Shown here: positions 52,798 through 64,000 of the stretch, in pieces | How positions within the stretch are numbered: the stretch's first letter is position 1 | Layout: each line of letters begins with the position of its first letter | From: Neptunomonas japonica JAMM 1380 | GTDB lineage: Bacteria; Pseudomonadota; Gammaproteobacteria; Pseudomonadales; Balneatricaceae | Assembly (NCBI RefSeq): GCF_016592555.1 | Contig: NZ_AP014546.1 | Location: forward strand, 124,001 to 188,000 | Reading direction: 5' to 3' | Length of the DNA stretch: 64,000 nt | Notes under the pieces: generated by a model | Seen by the model: the letters and a program-made list of their open reading frames with translations, nothing else | Told to the model about the DNA's origin: nothing | Databases searched by the model: none | Translations under genes and position numbers: made by a program

Positions 52798-54120
52798 ATG
52801 TATAATTATTTGAATCCTGAAGTCACCCTAGATTGGGGGTGGGAGTTAGGTGGACCGTTATTGATTGGCGTGATTATGTTTGCGTTAGGTGTACCGGTTT
52901 GGGCTGTATTGGGCGTAATTTCCGTGTTGATTCTAGAACTTAGCGGAGCTTTGCCACTGTCGCTACTGGGTGAAGCATTATTTGATGGTATTGATGCTTT
53001 TGCTTTGATTGCCATACCTTTATTTATTCTTACCGGCGATGTGTTGGTGCGTACCGGGCTGTCGCGTAAGTTGCTGGATATAGCTGAAGCGCTGACGGGC
53101 GGAGCAAAATCAGGTTTTGGTACTGCAACGGTATTGGTCTGTGGTTTTTTTGCCTGTATCTCCGGTTCCGATGCTGCTGGTGCTGCTGGGGTTGGTCGTA
53201 TGACCATTGATCGTCTGGTTGAGCAAGGCTACCCCAGACCATACGCTTGTGCACTGGTTGCTGCTGGAGCTTGTACTGGCATCCTGATTCCTCCGTCTAT
53301 TGCCTACATTATCATTGGGTTGGTGTTGGGCATCTCCGCATCGACGCTGTTCTTGGCGGCCTTGGTGCCGGGCCTGTTGGTGATGGGCTGTATTATGGTG
53401 TGCAACATCATTCTTAATCTGACTCATGGTTTTGAGAACGCAGGAGGAGGCTTTTCTTTACGCCGCATCATTACTGCAATCTATGTGGGACGATATGCCC
53501 TGATTGTGCCGGTCATTATTTTAGGAGGTATCTACAGCGGTGTATTTACCCCAACTGAAGCGGCTGCCATTGCGGTCATCACAACGATCATTATCGGGTT
53601 GTGGCAAAAAACTATTAGCTTAAGTGAGTTCCCGGCCATGCTGGCCAGCTCCGCTAAAGTTAATGGAGTCATCCTGCCGATTATTGCGTTCTCTTTGCCG
53701 TTAGCTCAAGCGTTGGCTGCACTCGAGGTGCCGCAAGGGTTTGTATATATGGTGACGGATATCACTGATGATCCGACCATGATTATTTTACTGATGATCA
53801 GCATTCTTATCTTGGCGGGCTGTGTGATGGAAACTACACCAAATATCGTCATCCTTGCGCCGATTATGCTGCCCTTAGCACAAGAGATCGGTATGGCCGA
53901 TATTCAGTTTTGCATCATGATGATCACCGCTCTTGGGGTGGGTTTTATTACCCCACCGTTGGGGCTCAATCTGTTTGTTGTTTCAGGCCTGACTGGCACG
54001 CCAATTTTAGGTATTGCACGCAATGCTGTGCCTTTCGTGCTGGCAATGCTCAGTGTTGTGCTGCTACTGGCATTTGTTCCTGAACTCTCTTTGTGGGCCC
54101 TGCCCAGCTATAGCTACTAG
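52798..54120 (+). CDS. TRAP transporter large permease (DctM family), operon 3
   Basis: 440 residues with DctM motifs: FGTATVLVCGFFACISGSDAAGAAGVG, GACTGILIPPSIAYIIIGLVLG and TPTEAAAIAVITT. AGGAAA upstream of ATG. It precedes the HpsN-like gene by 37 bp, so transport and first catabolic step are co-expressed. Confidence 0.92.
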   Translation: MYNYLNPEVTLDWGWELGGPLLIGVIMFALGVPVWAVLGVISVLILELSGALPLSLLGEALFDGIDAFALIAIPLFILTGDVLVRTGLSRKLLDIAEALTGGAKSGFGTATVLVCGFFACISGSDAAGAAGVGRMTIDRLVEQGYPRPYACALVAAGACTGILIPPSIAYIIIGLVLGISASTLFLAALVPGLLVMGCIMVCNIILNLTHGFENAGGGFSLRRIITAIYVGRYALIVPVIILGGIYSGVFTPTEAAAIAVITTIIIGLWQKTISLSEFPAMLASSAKVNGVILPIIAFSLPLAQALAALEVPQGFVYMVTDITDDPTMIILLMISILILAGCVMETTPNIVILAPIMLPLAQEIGMADIQFCIMMITALGVGFITPPLGLNLFVVSGLTGTPILGIARNAVPFVLAMLSVVLLLAFVPELSLWALPSYSY

Positions 54121-54124
54121 TTAG

Positions 54125-56220
<2,096 letters not shown>

Positions 56221-56228
56221 GGTACCAA

Positions 56229-57248
56229 ATGAGCAGTAAATCAATGAATGCACTGGTCTATACCGATACGCAGGAGGTTACCTATCGCCGAGAGCCGCTG
56301 CCACAGCCACGCGAAGGTGATGTGCGGGTAGACATTACAGCAACGGCGATATGTGGGTCCGACATGCATGCTTACCATGGAAAGGATGCGCGTAGAGTAC
56401 CGCCATTGATTCTGGGGCATGAGGTGAGCGGTATTGTGTTGGATGGTCGTTATGCGGGGCAACGCATGGTCATTAATCCGTTGATGACCTGTGGAGAATG
56501 TGAAGACTGTGTTGGTGGGCGCAGTAATCTGTGCCGCCACCGCGAACTCATTGGTATGTACCTGCCCGGCGCTTTTGCTGAGCAGGTAGCCATTGCAGAG
56601 CGAAATTTATTACCCATTCCTGCTGATATGAATCCTATTCACGCTTCCTTGGCCGAACCCACCGCGACAGGATTACATGCGGTGGCACTGGTGGAGAGGG
56701 TTTTACCACGGCCATTATCAGAAGCACATTGTTTAGTTATCGGCGGCGGTGCTATCGGGTTGCTCACGGCGCTCATCTTAAAAGCCAAAGGCTGTGTGTC
56801 GGTTGATCTGGCAGAAACTAACGCGTTGCGACGCAGCAGTATTGAGCAGCAGGATTGTGCTAATTGCTTTAACCCGCTAGAGGAGGCGTTACCGTCCCCT
56901 AATGGTTATGACGTGGTGTTTGATTGTGTAGGTTGCGGCGCTACAAGGCGAAGCGCTAGTGAAGCGGTACGCCCAGGCGGGATTATTTCTCATGTAGGTC
57001 TACAGGATGATGCAGAGGGGCTGGATACACGCAAGCTGACTCTGCAGGAAGTTATTTTTCTGGGTAACTACTGCTATACACGTGCTGATATGCAGGCATC
57101 GATCGATATGCTCTATCGCGGCCAGTTAGGGGACTTGTCTTGGATTGACGTTCGACCTTTATCAACAGGCGCTCAGGCCTTTACAGATCTACATAACGGT
57201 AAGGTAGCCGCCGCAAAAATAGTGCTGCAACCGGACACCCTACTGTGA
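56229..57248 (+). CDS. hpsP: Zinc-dependent medium-chain dehydrogenase (HpsP type)
   Basis: MDR alcohol dehydrogenase: CGSDMHAYHG and GHEVSG form the catalytic zinc site, CGECEDCVGGRSNLC the structural zinc site, and VIGGGAIGLLTALILKAKG the nucleotide fold. 339 residues from the ATG at 56229, which follows GAGG by 6 nt; the frame is open further upstream within the SDR gene. Likely partner of the SDR in interconverting sulfonate diol enantiomers (inference from context). Confidence 0.72.
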   Translation: MSSKSMNALVYTDTQEVTYRREPLPQPREGDVRVDITATAICGSDMHAYHGKDARRVPPLILGHEVSGIVLDGRYAGQRMVINPLMTCGECEDCVGGRSNLCRHRELIGMYLPGAFAEQVAIAERNLLPIPADMNPIHASLAEPTATGLHAVALVERVLPRPLSEAHCLVIGGGAIGLLTALILKAKGCVSVDLAETNALRRSSIEQQDCANCFNPLEEALPSPNGYDVVFDCVGCGATRRSASEAVRPGGIISHVGLQDDAEGLDTRKLTLQEVIFLGNYCYTRADMQASIDMLYRGQLGDLSWIDVRPLSTGAQAFTDLHNGKVAAAKIVLQPDTLL

Positions 57249-57273
57249 TCGGTTAGTCTTTTAAAAATCACTA

Positions 57274-57343
57274 TAGGTACTTATTTATGCTTGTCGCTAA
57301 GGGCGACTGAGCAGGGTGAACTGTGATCTTAAGTAAGTGCCTA
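57274..57343 (+). other. Structured RNA element between hpsP-like and decarboxylase genes
   Basis: TAGGTACTTATTTA (57274-57287) can pair over all 14 bases with TAAGTAAGTGCCTA (57330-57343), using two G-U pairs. Inside, GTCGC (57293-57297) pairs with GCGAC (57303-57307). No T-run follows, so it is not a simple terminator. It may protect or process the mRNA ahead of the decarboxylase gene, whose start is 39 bp downstream. Confidence 0.5.
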
Positions 57344-57381
57344 CAAGTATATAAATATAATAATCAGAGGATGGTAAAACC

Positions 57382-58500
57382 ATGAATAATAGCGAAATGA
57401 TCTGGCATGCGTTGTCACAAAACCAGGTAGATAAAATTGCCTTTAACCCCTGTAATAAGCTCAATTTGGTGATGAAGTACGTGCCAAAAGAGATGGAAGT
57501 ATGGGATATCACCAAGGAGTCTGCTGGCTTGGCCTTGTGCTTTGGGCGCAGCTTGGGTGGCAAACGTTCGGCTATGTTTATTCAAAATACCGGTATAGGT
57601 AACTTGATTACTGAGCTATATACGATGCAAAAGTTGTATCAGGAAGGCTTACCGATTTTTGCTTCTTTTCGAGGTTACTTCCAAGAACCGATCGAAGCTC
57701 AGATTATTTATGGCAGCAATATGGAGACCCTTCTAACAGCGATCGATGTTGAGTACCGAATTCTGGAAAGAACTGAAGACCTAGTTGATCTTGAAAAAGA
57801 TGTAGCTAACTGCTTTGCTGAGAAAAAGGTCAAGGTGTATCTGTTATCTCCTGAACTGTGGGAAGAGAAAGTGGATGACTATCACGTGTTTGGTCAGCCT
57901 CGTTTCACTCCTGTCCGTGTGAGTACCGAAGCGTATGAAGGTAACCCTAGCCAGACTCGTGCTGAAGCCATTAAGGTGATTATGGATAACGTCAGTGCTG
58001 AGGATGTGGTCATGTCACAAATTGGCTTCCCTTCCAAAGAGGTATACAACGCGAACGATCGTGCTGAAAACTTTTACATGTTAGGGGCGCTGGGTTCTGC
58101 TACCGAGGTCGGCATTGGTCTGGCAGATACCATTCAGGGGCGTCATGTATACATCGTGGATGGTGATGGTTCATTCTTCTTTAACCCTAACCAGTTGGTC
58201 GACCTAGCGGCCTTAAAGCCGAAGAACTTAACTGTAATTTGCCTTGATAATGGTAGTTACGGCTCGACCGGTAATCAGCCAACGCTTAGCTCTAGCGGCA
58301 TGAACCTGAGCTCTTGGGTGCAGACCATGGGCGTTGAGAGTTCGGTTATTACTGACCAGCCCGGCACTTTTTCTGAACTTATTAAAGAGCAGCCAACATT
58401 CATTCACTACCTGATCAAAGCCGGCAATGAAAAGTCGGGCGAAGAAATACCCCTCAAAGCGGTGCAAATAAAACAACGCTTTATGAGCGCTATCATTTGA
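57382..58500 (+). CDS. comDE: Fused ComD-ComE-type sulfopyruvate decarboxylase (ThDP enzyme)
   Basis: Thiamine-diphosphate decarboxylase of the sulfopyruvate/phosphonopyruvate group, converting sulfopyruvate to sulfoacetaldehyde and CO2. The N-terminal half (about 1-170) is the Pyr domain, with Glu46 in ITKESAGLALCFGRSLGG and MFIQNTGIGNLI. The C-terminal half is the PP domain, with the ThDP motif starting at GDGSFFFN (261-268) and ending LDNGSYG (289). In methanogens ComD and ComE are often separate; here they are one 372-residue chain. GAGGA lies about 10 nt before the ATG. Phosphonopyruvate decarboxylase is the main alternative, but there are no phosphonate genes around. Confidence 0.8.
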   Translation: MNNSEMIWHALSQNQVDKIAFNPCNKLNLVMKYVPKEMEVWDITKESAGLALCFGRSLGGKRSAMFIQNTGIGNLITELYTMQKLYQEGLPIFASFRGYFQEPIEAQIIYGSNMETLLTAIDVEYRILERTEDLVDLEKDVANCFAEKKVKVYLLSPELWEEKVDDYHVFGQPRFTPVRVSTEAYEGNPSQTRAEAIKVIMDNVSAEDVVMSQIGFPSKEVYNANDRAENFYMLGALGSATEVGIGLADTIQGRHVYIVDGDGSFFFNPNQLVDLAALKPKNLTVICLDNGSYGSTGNQPTLSSSGMNLSSWVQTMGVESSVITDQPGTFSELIKEQPTFIHYLIKAGNEKSGEEIPLKAVQIKQRFMSAII

Positions 58501-58540
58501 GCCTCTGCGGCCCCATCAGATAATGATGAACAGTAAGGAC

Positions 58541-58572
58541 AGAGAAGAGGCTTAGGCCTCTTCTCTATTTTT
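58541..58572 (+). terminator. Rho-independent terminator of the hps/comDE operon
   Basis: Perfect 11-bp stem AGAGAAGAGGC (58541-58551) with GCCTCTTCTCT (58556-58566), 4-nt loop, then ATTTTT. It lies 40 bp past the decarboxylase stop and marks the end of the operon beginning at 50772. Confidence 0.93.
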
Positions 58573-58636
58573 AGCACGTTTGTTTTGTGAGGGGAGAGGA
58601 TACTTTCGGTAAGTGATTTGTTATAGCGAATACCAT

Positions 58637-59212
58637 TTATTTGGGCTTTTCCTCATGAACAAGCATTTCCATGTATTTTGTAAATCGTCTTTGTCTGGTT
58701 TCGGGCTTCTTTGCACTGGTTAATCCGTAAGCGATAACATAACGACTCGATTTATTAAGTGTTTCAAAAAACTGTTTTACGCTCGGCTGACTTTCCAGTG
58801 CCGCTAAGAAATCTTCGGGCACTTCCATCTCGCTGACCACATAGGCGTTTTCCCAACGACCGTCAGCTTTTGCTGCTCGAACATGCACAAGGCCAGACTC
58901 CTTCATTCTATCTTCGCTTATCAAACGTTCCACATGCTCGGTGTTCCTCTTAGACCAGTTGCTTCGTGCTGTTCTGGGAGTTATGCGCTGAAGGTAGGCT
59001 TGATCATCTAGTGACTTTTTCACACCGTCAATCCAACCCCAGCATAAAATCTCTATCACTACATCATTCCAGGTAACGCTTTGAATCCCAGAATTTTTCT
59101 TAAATATCTGTACCCACAACTCACTTTCGGTTGCGTGGTTCACCTGAAGCCACTCGTCGAGAGCTTGCGGTGTTGCAAATGTCATGATTCTTAACGGATC
59201 TGCTTCAGGCAT
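58637..59212 (-). CDS. YdeI/OmpD-associated (bacteriocin-protection) family protein
   Basis: 191-residue protein with LDEWLQVNHATESELWVQIFKK, CWGWIDGVKKSLDDQAYLQRITPR and SRYVIAYGLTSAKKPETRQRRFTKYMEML, the pattern of the YdeI/OmdA family. Some members have been linked to peptide or bacteriocin resistance, but molecular function is unknown. The start may be the Met at residue 10. Single gene, convergent with the hps operon. Confidence 0.82.
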   Translation of the reverse strand: MPEADPLRIMTFATPQALDEWLQVNHATESELWVQIFKKNSGIQSVTWNDVVIEILCWGWIDGVKKSLDDQAYLQRITPRTARSNWSKRNTEHVERLISEDRMKESGLVHVRAAKADGRWENAYVVSEMEVPEDFLAALESQPSVKQFFETLNKSSRYVIAYGLTSAKKPETRQRRFTKYMEMLVHEEKPK

Positions 59213-59292
59213 CTAATTAGATTCTCTTTGGAATAGCGTTTAAAGTGTGGAATTCAGGGTGAGCAACGGTGAAGTGCCCTGAACGACACTTG

Positions 59293-59478
59293 CTAGACGA
59301 TTACTATTAATTCTATTTTTTCTTTGACCCTGAAGCTCCTTGTAAACATAAAAATATCCCGGCAACTCATGCTTTCTTTCGGAAGCATTTCTGCACCAAT
59401 AAAATATGCATAACTTAAGTACATCGAAAATAGTTCCAGAGCTAAAACTACTGCACGAATAAGCTTCTTATATTTCAC
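59293..59478 (-). CDS. Possible small protein, 61 aa
   Basis: An open frame from GTG with AGGT 5 nt upstream. The first 30 residues are hydrophobic (AVVLALELFSMYLSYAYFIGAEM) and could be a signal anchor. No family recognised and no conserved neighbour; it may not be a real gene. Confidence 0.25.
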   Translation of the reverse strand: MKYKKLIRAVVLALELFSMYLSYAYFIGAEMLPKESMSCRDIFMFTRSFRVKEKIELIVIV

Positions 59479-59821
59479 ACGAACCTAACATTTGTATATA
59501 CGGAGGCTGCATATCCATCTGTCTGATTTACCTATATTTTTAACTCAGCGCCTGAAGCAATACAAGCATTTGTCCCGTTACAATTGATGTGAAAACAGGA
59601 TAAATATCGCCAGCTCATAAATACACTGTCTATTTGAAGAAGAATTACTCGATAGTTATTCTAGATTTCAGAGTGCTATTTGATAGCTGTATTTTGTGCG
59701 CGGAGGTCGTGAGCGATATCTACTGAAAAGTTTTCATTTACAGGGAGTTTGTGAAGTTGCGCGTAGAGTGTGCGCCCAAAAGGCCAAGGGTATGCACAAG
59801 AAGAAATATACCAAACGCCAG
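59479..59821. other. 343-bp intergenic region
   Basis: AT-rich; no gene, clear promoter pair or repeat could be supported. Short frames crossing 59696-59998 overlap the tRNA gene and are not coding. Confidence 0.35.
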
Positions 59822-59855
59822 ATACAACAAAGCCCCACATTTGACTGTGAGGCTT
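59822..59855 (-). terminator. Terminator of tRNA-Phe
   Basis: On the minus strand AAGCCTCACA pairs with TGTGGGGCTT (59855-59846 with 59839-59830) over 10 bp with one G-T pair and a 6-nt loop, followed by TGTTGTATC. It starts 8 nt past the tRNA 3' end. Confidence 0.75.
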
Positions 59856-59863
59856 GTGTACTT

Positions 59864-59939
59864 TGGTGCCCGGACGCGGAATCGAACCACGGACACGAGG
59901 ATTTTCAATCCTCTGCTCTACCGACTGAGCTATCCGGGC
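59864..59939 (-). tRNA. tRNA-Phe (GAA)
   Basis: A 76-nt cloverleaf including an encoded CCA: acceptor GCCCGGA/TCCGGGC, D arm AGCTCAGTCGGTAGAGC, anticodon arm GAGGATTGAAAATCCTC with anticodon GAA, and T arm with GGTTCGATTCC. Nearly identical to E. coli tRNA-Phe. It lies 60 bp after yggX on the same strand and may share its transcript. Confidence 0.97.
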
Positions 59940-59999
59940 ATCTCAAAGAGGCGCGTATTAAACCCTTAATCAGCTTGCCTGTCAACACCTTACTTTAAA

Positions 60000-60272
60000 T
60001 TATTTAGAAGGAGGGACGTAACCTTCTGCTTTTTCGTAATCTCCACCGTCCATGAACTTTTCCATCTCTTCTTGTAGGAACTTGCGCGTAGCAGGGTCCA
60101 TTAAGCTCATGTGCTTTTCATTGATAATCATCGTTTGGTGTGCGGTCCAGTCTGCCCAAGCTTTTTGGGAGATTGTCTCGTAAATTTCTTGTCCTTTGGG
60201 GCCAGGGTAAGGTGGCTTTTCAAGACCTGCTAGTTCCTCTTTGTATTTACGGCACATAACAGTACGGCTCAT
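60000..60272 (-). CDS. yggX: Probable Fe(2+)-trafficking protein
   Basis: 90-residue YggX family protein, protecting iron-sulfur clusters from oxidative damage. [32 protein letters not shown] with the conserved Cys7 and the GYVPPSK C-terminus are diagnostic. It follows mutY by 14 bp; the mutY-yggX pairing is conserved in gammaproteobacteria. Confidence 0.96.
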   Translation of the reverse strand: MSRTVMCRKYKEELAGLEKPPYPGPKGQEIYETISQKAWADWTAHQTMIINEKHMSLMDPATRKFLQEEMEKFMDGGDYEKAEGYVPPSK

Positions 60273-60286
60273 CTAACTCTCCAAAT

Positions 60287-61339
60287 CTATTTACTAATGC
60301 GGGTATATTTTTGTAGCAGCCGCTTAACCGGTGCGGCTAACCCGATGTTCTGTGGTTGTTGTATGTTATACCAGAGAGTGGAGTCGCCTTCCATGACACA
60401 GTCTGTAAGGTTATTACAGGGGATGCGTACTGGTGTGATATCCAAATGGAAGTGGCTGAAGGTATGCCGTACAGGTTCCAAAGGTTCAGCTTTATTGATA
60501 TCAAGAGAGAGCCCTGTGATGCTATTGGCATCCCGAAGGTCTGCAACTTCGGGTAAGCTCCAAAGCCCGCCCCATAAACCTGTTGGAGGGCGTTGCTGAA
60601 GCAGTGTTTGCTGCTGCTCGTCTTGCAGCAACAGCATAATAGTCTGTTTAACAGGGATCTTTTTTTTAGGCTTAGGGTGTGGGAACTCGCTGCTGCGGCC
60701 TAACTTAAGCGCTGTGCAGTGGCTTTGAAGTGGGCAGCTAGGACAGCTTGGCTTGCTTCGAGTGCACAGCGTTGCTCCCAGATCCATCATGGCTTGTGTG
60801 TATTCACCCACTCGCTTGTGAGGTGTGTTGCGCTCAGCATACTCCCAGAGTGTCTTTTGGTTGGCGGTAGAGCCGGTCCAGCCTTCTAACGCGTAGAAAC
60901 GTGCCAGCACGCGTTTCACATTGCCGTCGAGTATAGCGGCGCGCTTACCCGTGGATATAGATAAGACGGCCCCCGCCGTGGAGCGGCCTATACCCGGCAG
61001 TTGTTCTAACGCCTCAACGGTTTGTGGAAACTCGCCATAGTAGTCTGTTGTAACGATTTGCGCCGTTTTGTGTAAGTTACGTGCACGAGCGTAATAGCCA
61101 AGCCCTGTCCATAGATGAAGTACTTCATCCTGCTCGGCGCTAGCGAGACTCTGAACATCCGGAAAGCGTTCAATAAATCGCTCAAAATAAGGAATGACAG
61201 TCGTTACTTGAGTCTGTTGTAGCATTATCTCAGAGACCCAGGTGAAGTATGCCGTTTTGTCTTGTTGCCAAGGTAGGTTGTGCCGGCCGTGCTGGTCGAA
61301 CCAGTCCAGCACGGCAGTATTAAATTGCTGTGGAGTCAT
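60287..61339 (-). CDS. mutY: Adenine DNA glycosylase
   Basis: Removes adenine mispaired with 8-oxoguanine. The catalytic Glu lies in [10 protein letters not shown], the helix-hairpin-helix is [14 protein letters not shown], and the iron-sulfur cysteines are in [17 protein letters not shown] (C-x6-C-x2-C-x5-C). The C-terminal NUDIX-like domain recognises 8-oxoG. 350 residues; 2 bp after the AsmA-like gene, so co-transcribed. Confidence 0.97.
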   Translation of the reverse strand: MTPQQFNTAVLDWFDQHGRHNLPWQQDKTAYFTWVSEIMLQQTQVTTVIPYFERFIERFPDVQSLASAEQDEVLHLWTGLGYYARARNLHKTAQIVTTDYYGEFPQTVEALEQLPGIGRSTAGAVLSISTGKRAAILDGNVKRVLARFYALEGWTGSTANQKTLWEYAERNTPHKRVGEYTQAMMDLGATLCTRSKPSCPSCPLQSHCTALKLGRSSEFPHPKPKKKIPVKQTIMLLLQDEQQQTLLQQRPPTGLWGGLWSLPEVADLRDANSITGLSLDINKAEPLEPVRHTFSHFHLDITPVRIPCNNLTDCVMEGDSTLWYNIQQPQNIGLAAPVKRLLQKYTRISK

Positions 61340-61341
61340 GT

Positions 61342-63498
61342 TTATTTAAAAAGCCCTTTTAATAACCCTTTTACTGCATCGTCGCCACCAAGTTTGTCTT
61401 TTAATTTATCTTGGACCTTAGTGCTCAGTTCATCTTTAATTTTGCTTGTGATAGCTTTTTTAAGGATGTTACGAATTGCTTTAGCGTCAGGCTTGCATAG
61501 CTGAGTGGGTTCAAGATCGAAGGAGCCTTTGCAACGCATAGGCCACTCGACACCCTCAAGGCGGTTGTTGACGGGGCATGTTTTCTTGAAGAGGTTCTCT
61601 TCTATGATGAGTGCTAATTGGTAGTCGATAAGTGCTTTGGGTAAATTAACGGCACCTTTGCCTTTGATGTTCATAGCATCAAGTCTTACGCCTAAATCTT
61701 TGTTGCTGATGACACCTTTTTTGATGTTGAAGTTGCCGCCCATTTTTGCAAACGGAGTTGATTGATCAACCGTTTTTGCAGGTTTCACAGAGCCCGCAGC
61801 AGAAAGGTTATTGATGGTCTGACAAAGTTCTTGTGCTACGTTAATCCCTTTTACTACACCGTTTAGAACCGTGATGTTAGCTGTACCGTTCATGCTGTTC
61901 ACAATGCTGTGGACCGACTGGCCGTATGAGGTCACATTCGCTTTTGTGCTGAGTGTTCCTGTTAATTGAGCCTCACCTGCAAGATCTGTTAGAAGATCGC
62001 CTATCTGCAATCCACTGACTGATTTTTTGGTGGTGATTTTTAGTGGTTTTTTGCGAGCATCTAACGTCACACTATTACGAATTATCCCGCCATACATATC
62101 TACATTGATACGTTTAGCTTTAACAATACCGTTGTTGGCGTCTACGGCTAGGTCGATGTTGCTCATTTTGAATTTCTGGTAGGTGGCAGACTTCAAAGAG
62201 ATAGCCGCATCTAAGTTCAGGCTTTGTAGCGGCTCAATCGGTATGATTTCTTCTTTTGAGTAGCGCTCCCCTGTTGCGCTAGAAGAGCTGTTAGCCACTT
62301 TTTCTGTCGTAGCCGTTTGTTCTTCTGCTGCAGGTAGGTAGCGATCCAAGTTGATACTGTTACCCGCGAGCTTGAGCGTGATTCGGCTCGTTTTGAGGTT
62401 AATACCCGCGTTGCCATCAAAACTCGTATCGTCGAGTTTGATAGTCAGAGAGGAGGTATTAATAGCATCGGCATTGCCACTAAACGTACTGATTAGACCA
62501 ATGTTTTTAAGTACTGCTGAGTCTGATGTTTGTACTGGTGCTTGTCCAAGCGTCGCTAGCAGTGGATTAAGTGCGAAAGGAGCCGCTGTCACTGTACCGC
62601 TCATATCTAGAGTGTCTAGGTTAGCAATGGTGAGCTTGCCGTTAAGATGTAAGTTGGCAACTTCTGCATTCCAGTTATCCACAATGAGTTGGCGTGTGAT
62701 TAAATCAATATTGGCATTGGTTTTAAACTGGACCTGCAGATTGGTACTGTTTTGGATGTTTAGCTCGCCGATAAAGTCTTTTAGCTGATACTGCTGCTTG
62801 TTTAGATCGAGAAGAATCTGCCCATCAAATTGCGTAGCTGCTTCCATAACCTGCTTGCCGTTTTGTAATTGTTTAGCATTCAGGCTCAGACTAAAGGGAA
62901 ACAGTTCATTGTTAGTAATGCGACCGGTTTTAAGGTTGATATTGTTTAATTGAAACCTTTGCGCTGTTTGTTCATCGCTATAGTTCACTGTGCCGCTAAT
63001 GACCTGTACGCTTTCAATATCTACCTTAAGGCTTGTGCCTGATGCGGTTGGTGCTGGTTTAGCTGGGTTACTTTCTTGCGTTACGCTACTTTTGGCTGCT
63101 TCACTATTGGCGCTGCTTTGCCAATTAACTTGCCCTGCTTTGTTTTTTGCCAAATCGAGGTTTAAGCCCTCGATAATAATGCTGTTCATCTGCACATTAC
63201 CGGAGAGTAGTTCCATAACACGAACAGAAATTTGTGCTTGTTGCAGGTGAGCAAGAGAAGGTTGCTCAGGGAAACGCACGTCAATATTGTCTACCGCTAA
63301 GCTTAAGCGTGGAAACACGGACCAATTGATATCGCCACCGATCTTTAATTCAATGCCGCCTTGATCAAGAGCCGCTTGCTCAATTTCGGCCTTATAGTCA
63401 TTTGGGTCAACAAACGCGCTTAATAGTGCACCGCCTGCTGCAATTAGTATGACGCATACCAGTAGCAGACCGAGAACGATCTTAATCAACTTACCCAT
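61342..63498 (-). CDS. asmA: AsmA-family protein
   Basis: Inner-membrane-anchored periplasmic protein of the AsmA/YhdP bridge-like group, implicated in phospholipid or outer-membrane homeostasis. A single N-terminal membrane segment (about 4-28) is followed by [14 protein letters not shown], then a long beta-rich region and the C-terminal AsmA domain with [15 protein letters not shown]. The KLGGD tail follows a lysine-rich helix. 718 residues. AGGTC precedes the ATG. First gene of asmA-mutY-yggX; divergent from hisB. Confidence 0.9.
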   Translation of the reverse strand: MGKLIKIVLGLLLVCVILIAAGGALLSAFVDPNDYKAEIEQAALDQGGIELKIGGDINWSVFPRLSLAVDNIDVRFPEQPSLAHLQQAQISVRVMELLSGNVQMNSIIIEGLNLDLAKNKAGQVNWQSSANSEAAKSSVTQESNPAKPAPTASGTSLKVDIESVQVISGTVNYSDEQTAQRFQLNNINLKTGRITNNELFPFSLSLNAKQLQNGKQVMEAATQFDGQILLDLNKQQYQLKDFIGELNIQNSTNLQVQFKTNANIDLITRQLIVDNWNAEVANLHLNGKLTIANLDTLDMSGTVTAAPFALNPLLATLGQAPVQTSDSAVLKNIGLISTFSGNADAINTSSLTIKLDDTSFDGNAGINLKTSRITLKLAGNSINLDRYLPAAEEQTATTEKVANSSSSATGERYSKEEIIPIEPLQSLNLDAAISLKSATYQKFKMSNIDLAVDANNGIVKAKRINVDMYGGIIRNSVTLDARKKPLKITTKKSVSGLQIGDLLTDLAGEAQLTGTLSTKANVTSYGQSVHSIVNSMNGTANITVLNGVVKGINVAQELCQTINNLSAAGSVKPAKTVDQSTPFAKMGGNFNIKKGVISNKDLGVRLDAMNIKGKGAVNLPKALIDYQLALIIEENLFKKTCPVNNRLEGVEWPMRCKGSFDLEPTQLCKPDAKAIRNILKKAITSKIKDELSTKVQDKLKDKLGGDDAVKGLLKGLFK

Positions 63499-63701
63499 AA
63501 TGACCTATTTCCTTTTATGATTACTCAGACTCAGTACACAACTGACTCTCAGTGTAGCGAAAACTATTAACACTTGTACCTAATAGCATGCACGTATGAC
63601 GTGAATACGACGTTAATCATCTACTGCGGTGCATCCTGAGGCTGGTAGTTATATAATGCTGGTTTTGTGTTTTGAATAAGCGTTGAACATCGGAGAGCAG
63701 C

Positions 63702-64000
63702 ATGACTGAGCGTAAGGCTACAGTAAACCGGGAAACTCTGGAAACTCAGATCACCGTATCTATTAACCTTGATGGCACAGGTAAGTTTAGTGCCGATACG
63801 GGAGTGCCATTTTTAGAGCACATGATGGACCAGATTGCTCGTCATGGGCTAATTGATATTAATATTGAAGCTAATGGAGATATTTATATTGATGATCACC
63901 ATACGGTGGAAGATATAGGTATTACGTTGGGGCAAGCATTTAAAGAAGCCGTCGGGGATAAAAAAGGCCTAACGCGCTATGGGCATTCTTATGTGCCGCT
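63702..64000 (+). CDS. hisB: Imidazoleglycerol-phosphate dehydratase (N-terminal part)
   Basis: Histidine biosynthesis enzyme, cut by the right edge after 99 codons. [27 protein letters not shown], then the metal-site motifs [13 protein letters not shown] and [16 protein letters not shown], are diagnostic. GGAGA precedes the ATG. It is the stand-alone form (no N-terminal phosphatase domain as in the enterobacterial fusion). Confidence 0.96.
   Translation, partial: MTERKATVNRETLETQITVSINLDGTGKFSADTGVPFLEHMMDQIARHGLIDINIEANGDIYIDDHHTVEDIGITLGQAFKEAVGDKKGLTRYGHSYVP

Noticed and set aside
52806..53427. Antisense frames of 105-133 codons within the DctM gene of operon 3
   Set aside because: Low-complexity translations inside a conserved membrane-protein gene; shadows.
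59696..59998. Open frames of 72 and 100 codons across the tRNA region
   Set aside because: They read through tRNA-Phe on the opposite strand and its terminator; no coding signal.

Overview
The window is 64 kb of a heterotrophic marine-type gammaproteobacterial chromosome, most like the Oceanospirillaceae (Neptuniibacter, Neptunomonas and Amphritea are the kind of genomes it resembles). This placement is inference. It rests on E. coli-like CydA with the long Q-loop, Fur-type sites, tRNA-Phe with an encoded CCA, three TRAP transporter operons, one-carbon/betaine-type catabolism and organosulfonate catabolism. No phage, integrase, insertion sequence or CRISPR array was seen. Genes are dense, and most blocks end in recognisable rho-independent terminators.

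Layout, 1-24 kb: cydAB (cytochrome bd, cydB cut by the window edge). A sulfide-oxidation set in which all three products carry export signals (DsrE-like, rhodanese, Tat-type sulfide:quinone oxidoreductase). A co-directional trio of amidase, C45-type Ntn-hydrolase and ATP-grasp ligase, facing a 127-residue protein of unknown family. TRAP operon 1. A porin remnant. A Fur-site-preceded pair consisting of a heme-binding EB_dh-like protein and a ferric-reductase-like flavocytochrome carrying an extra CxxCH loop. mmsA with a divergent LysR gene, then fhs, a soluble chemoreceptor and a HAD hydrolase.

24-34 kb: a folate/one-carbon block (purU, a dimethylglycine-dehydrogenase-like flavoprotein with GcvT domain, folD; fhs lies 3 kb upstream). 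It is preceded by a 34-codon relic of the 3' end of an ETF alpha-subunit gene. Then a LysR-controlled RND efflux pair (adaptor and pump).

34-48 kb: TRAP operon 2 with an alpha/beta hydrolase, two paralogous LysR genes, and an L-cysteate sulfo-lyase/D-cysteine desulfhydrase-family enzyme. Next come hemH, a UbiB-family kinase and a glutathione peroxidase. An AraC-type regulator follows, with a 21-bp-spaced direct-repeat site, beside an ornithine-cyclodeaminase-family enzyme, a DadA-type oxidase and a small unknown protein.

48-58.5 kb: the most coherent accessory system. A LacI-type regulator sits between two copies of its probable operator. One copy precedes an FMN-dependent 2-hydroxyacid oxidase. 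The other precedes a long operon: small membrane protein, TRAP operon 3, HpsN-like, HpsO-like and HpsP-like dehydrogenases, and a fused ComD-ComE-type sulfopyruvate decarboxylase. Together they can be read as a route from 2,3-dihydroxypropane-1-sulfonate through (R)-sulfolactate and sulfopyruvate to sulfoacetaldehyde, with the FMN oxidase in the sulfolactate-oxidising step. The desulfonating enzyme Xsc is not in the window; the cysteate-lyase candidate at 40.3 kb is the only C-S lyase seen.

58.5-64 kb: housekeeping genes (YdeI-like protein, tRNA-Phe, yggX, mutY, asmA-like) and the start of hisB, cut by the window edge.
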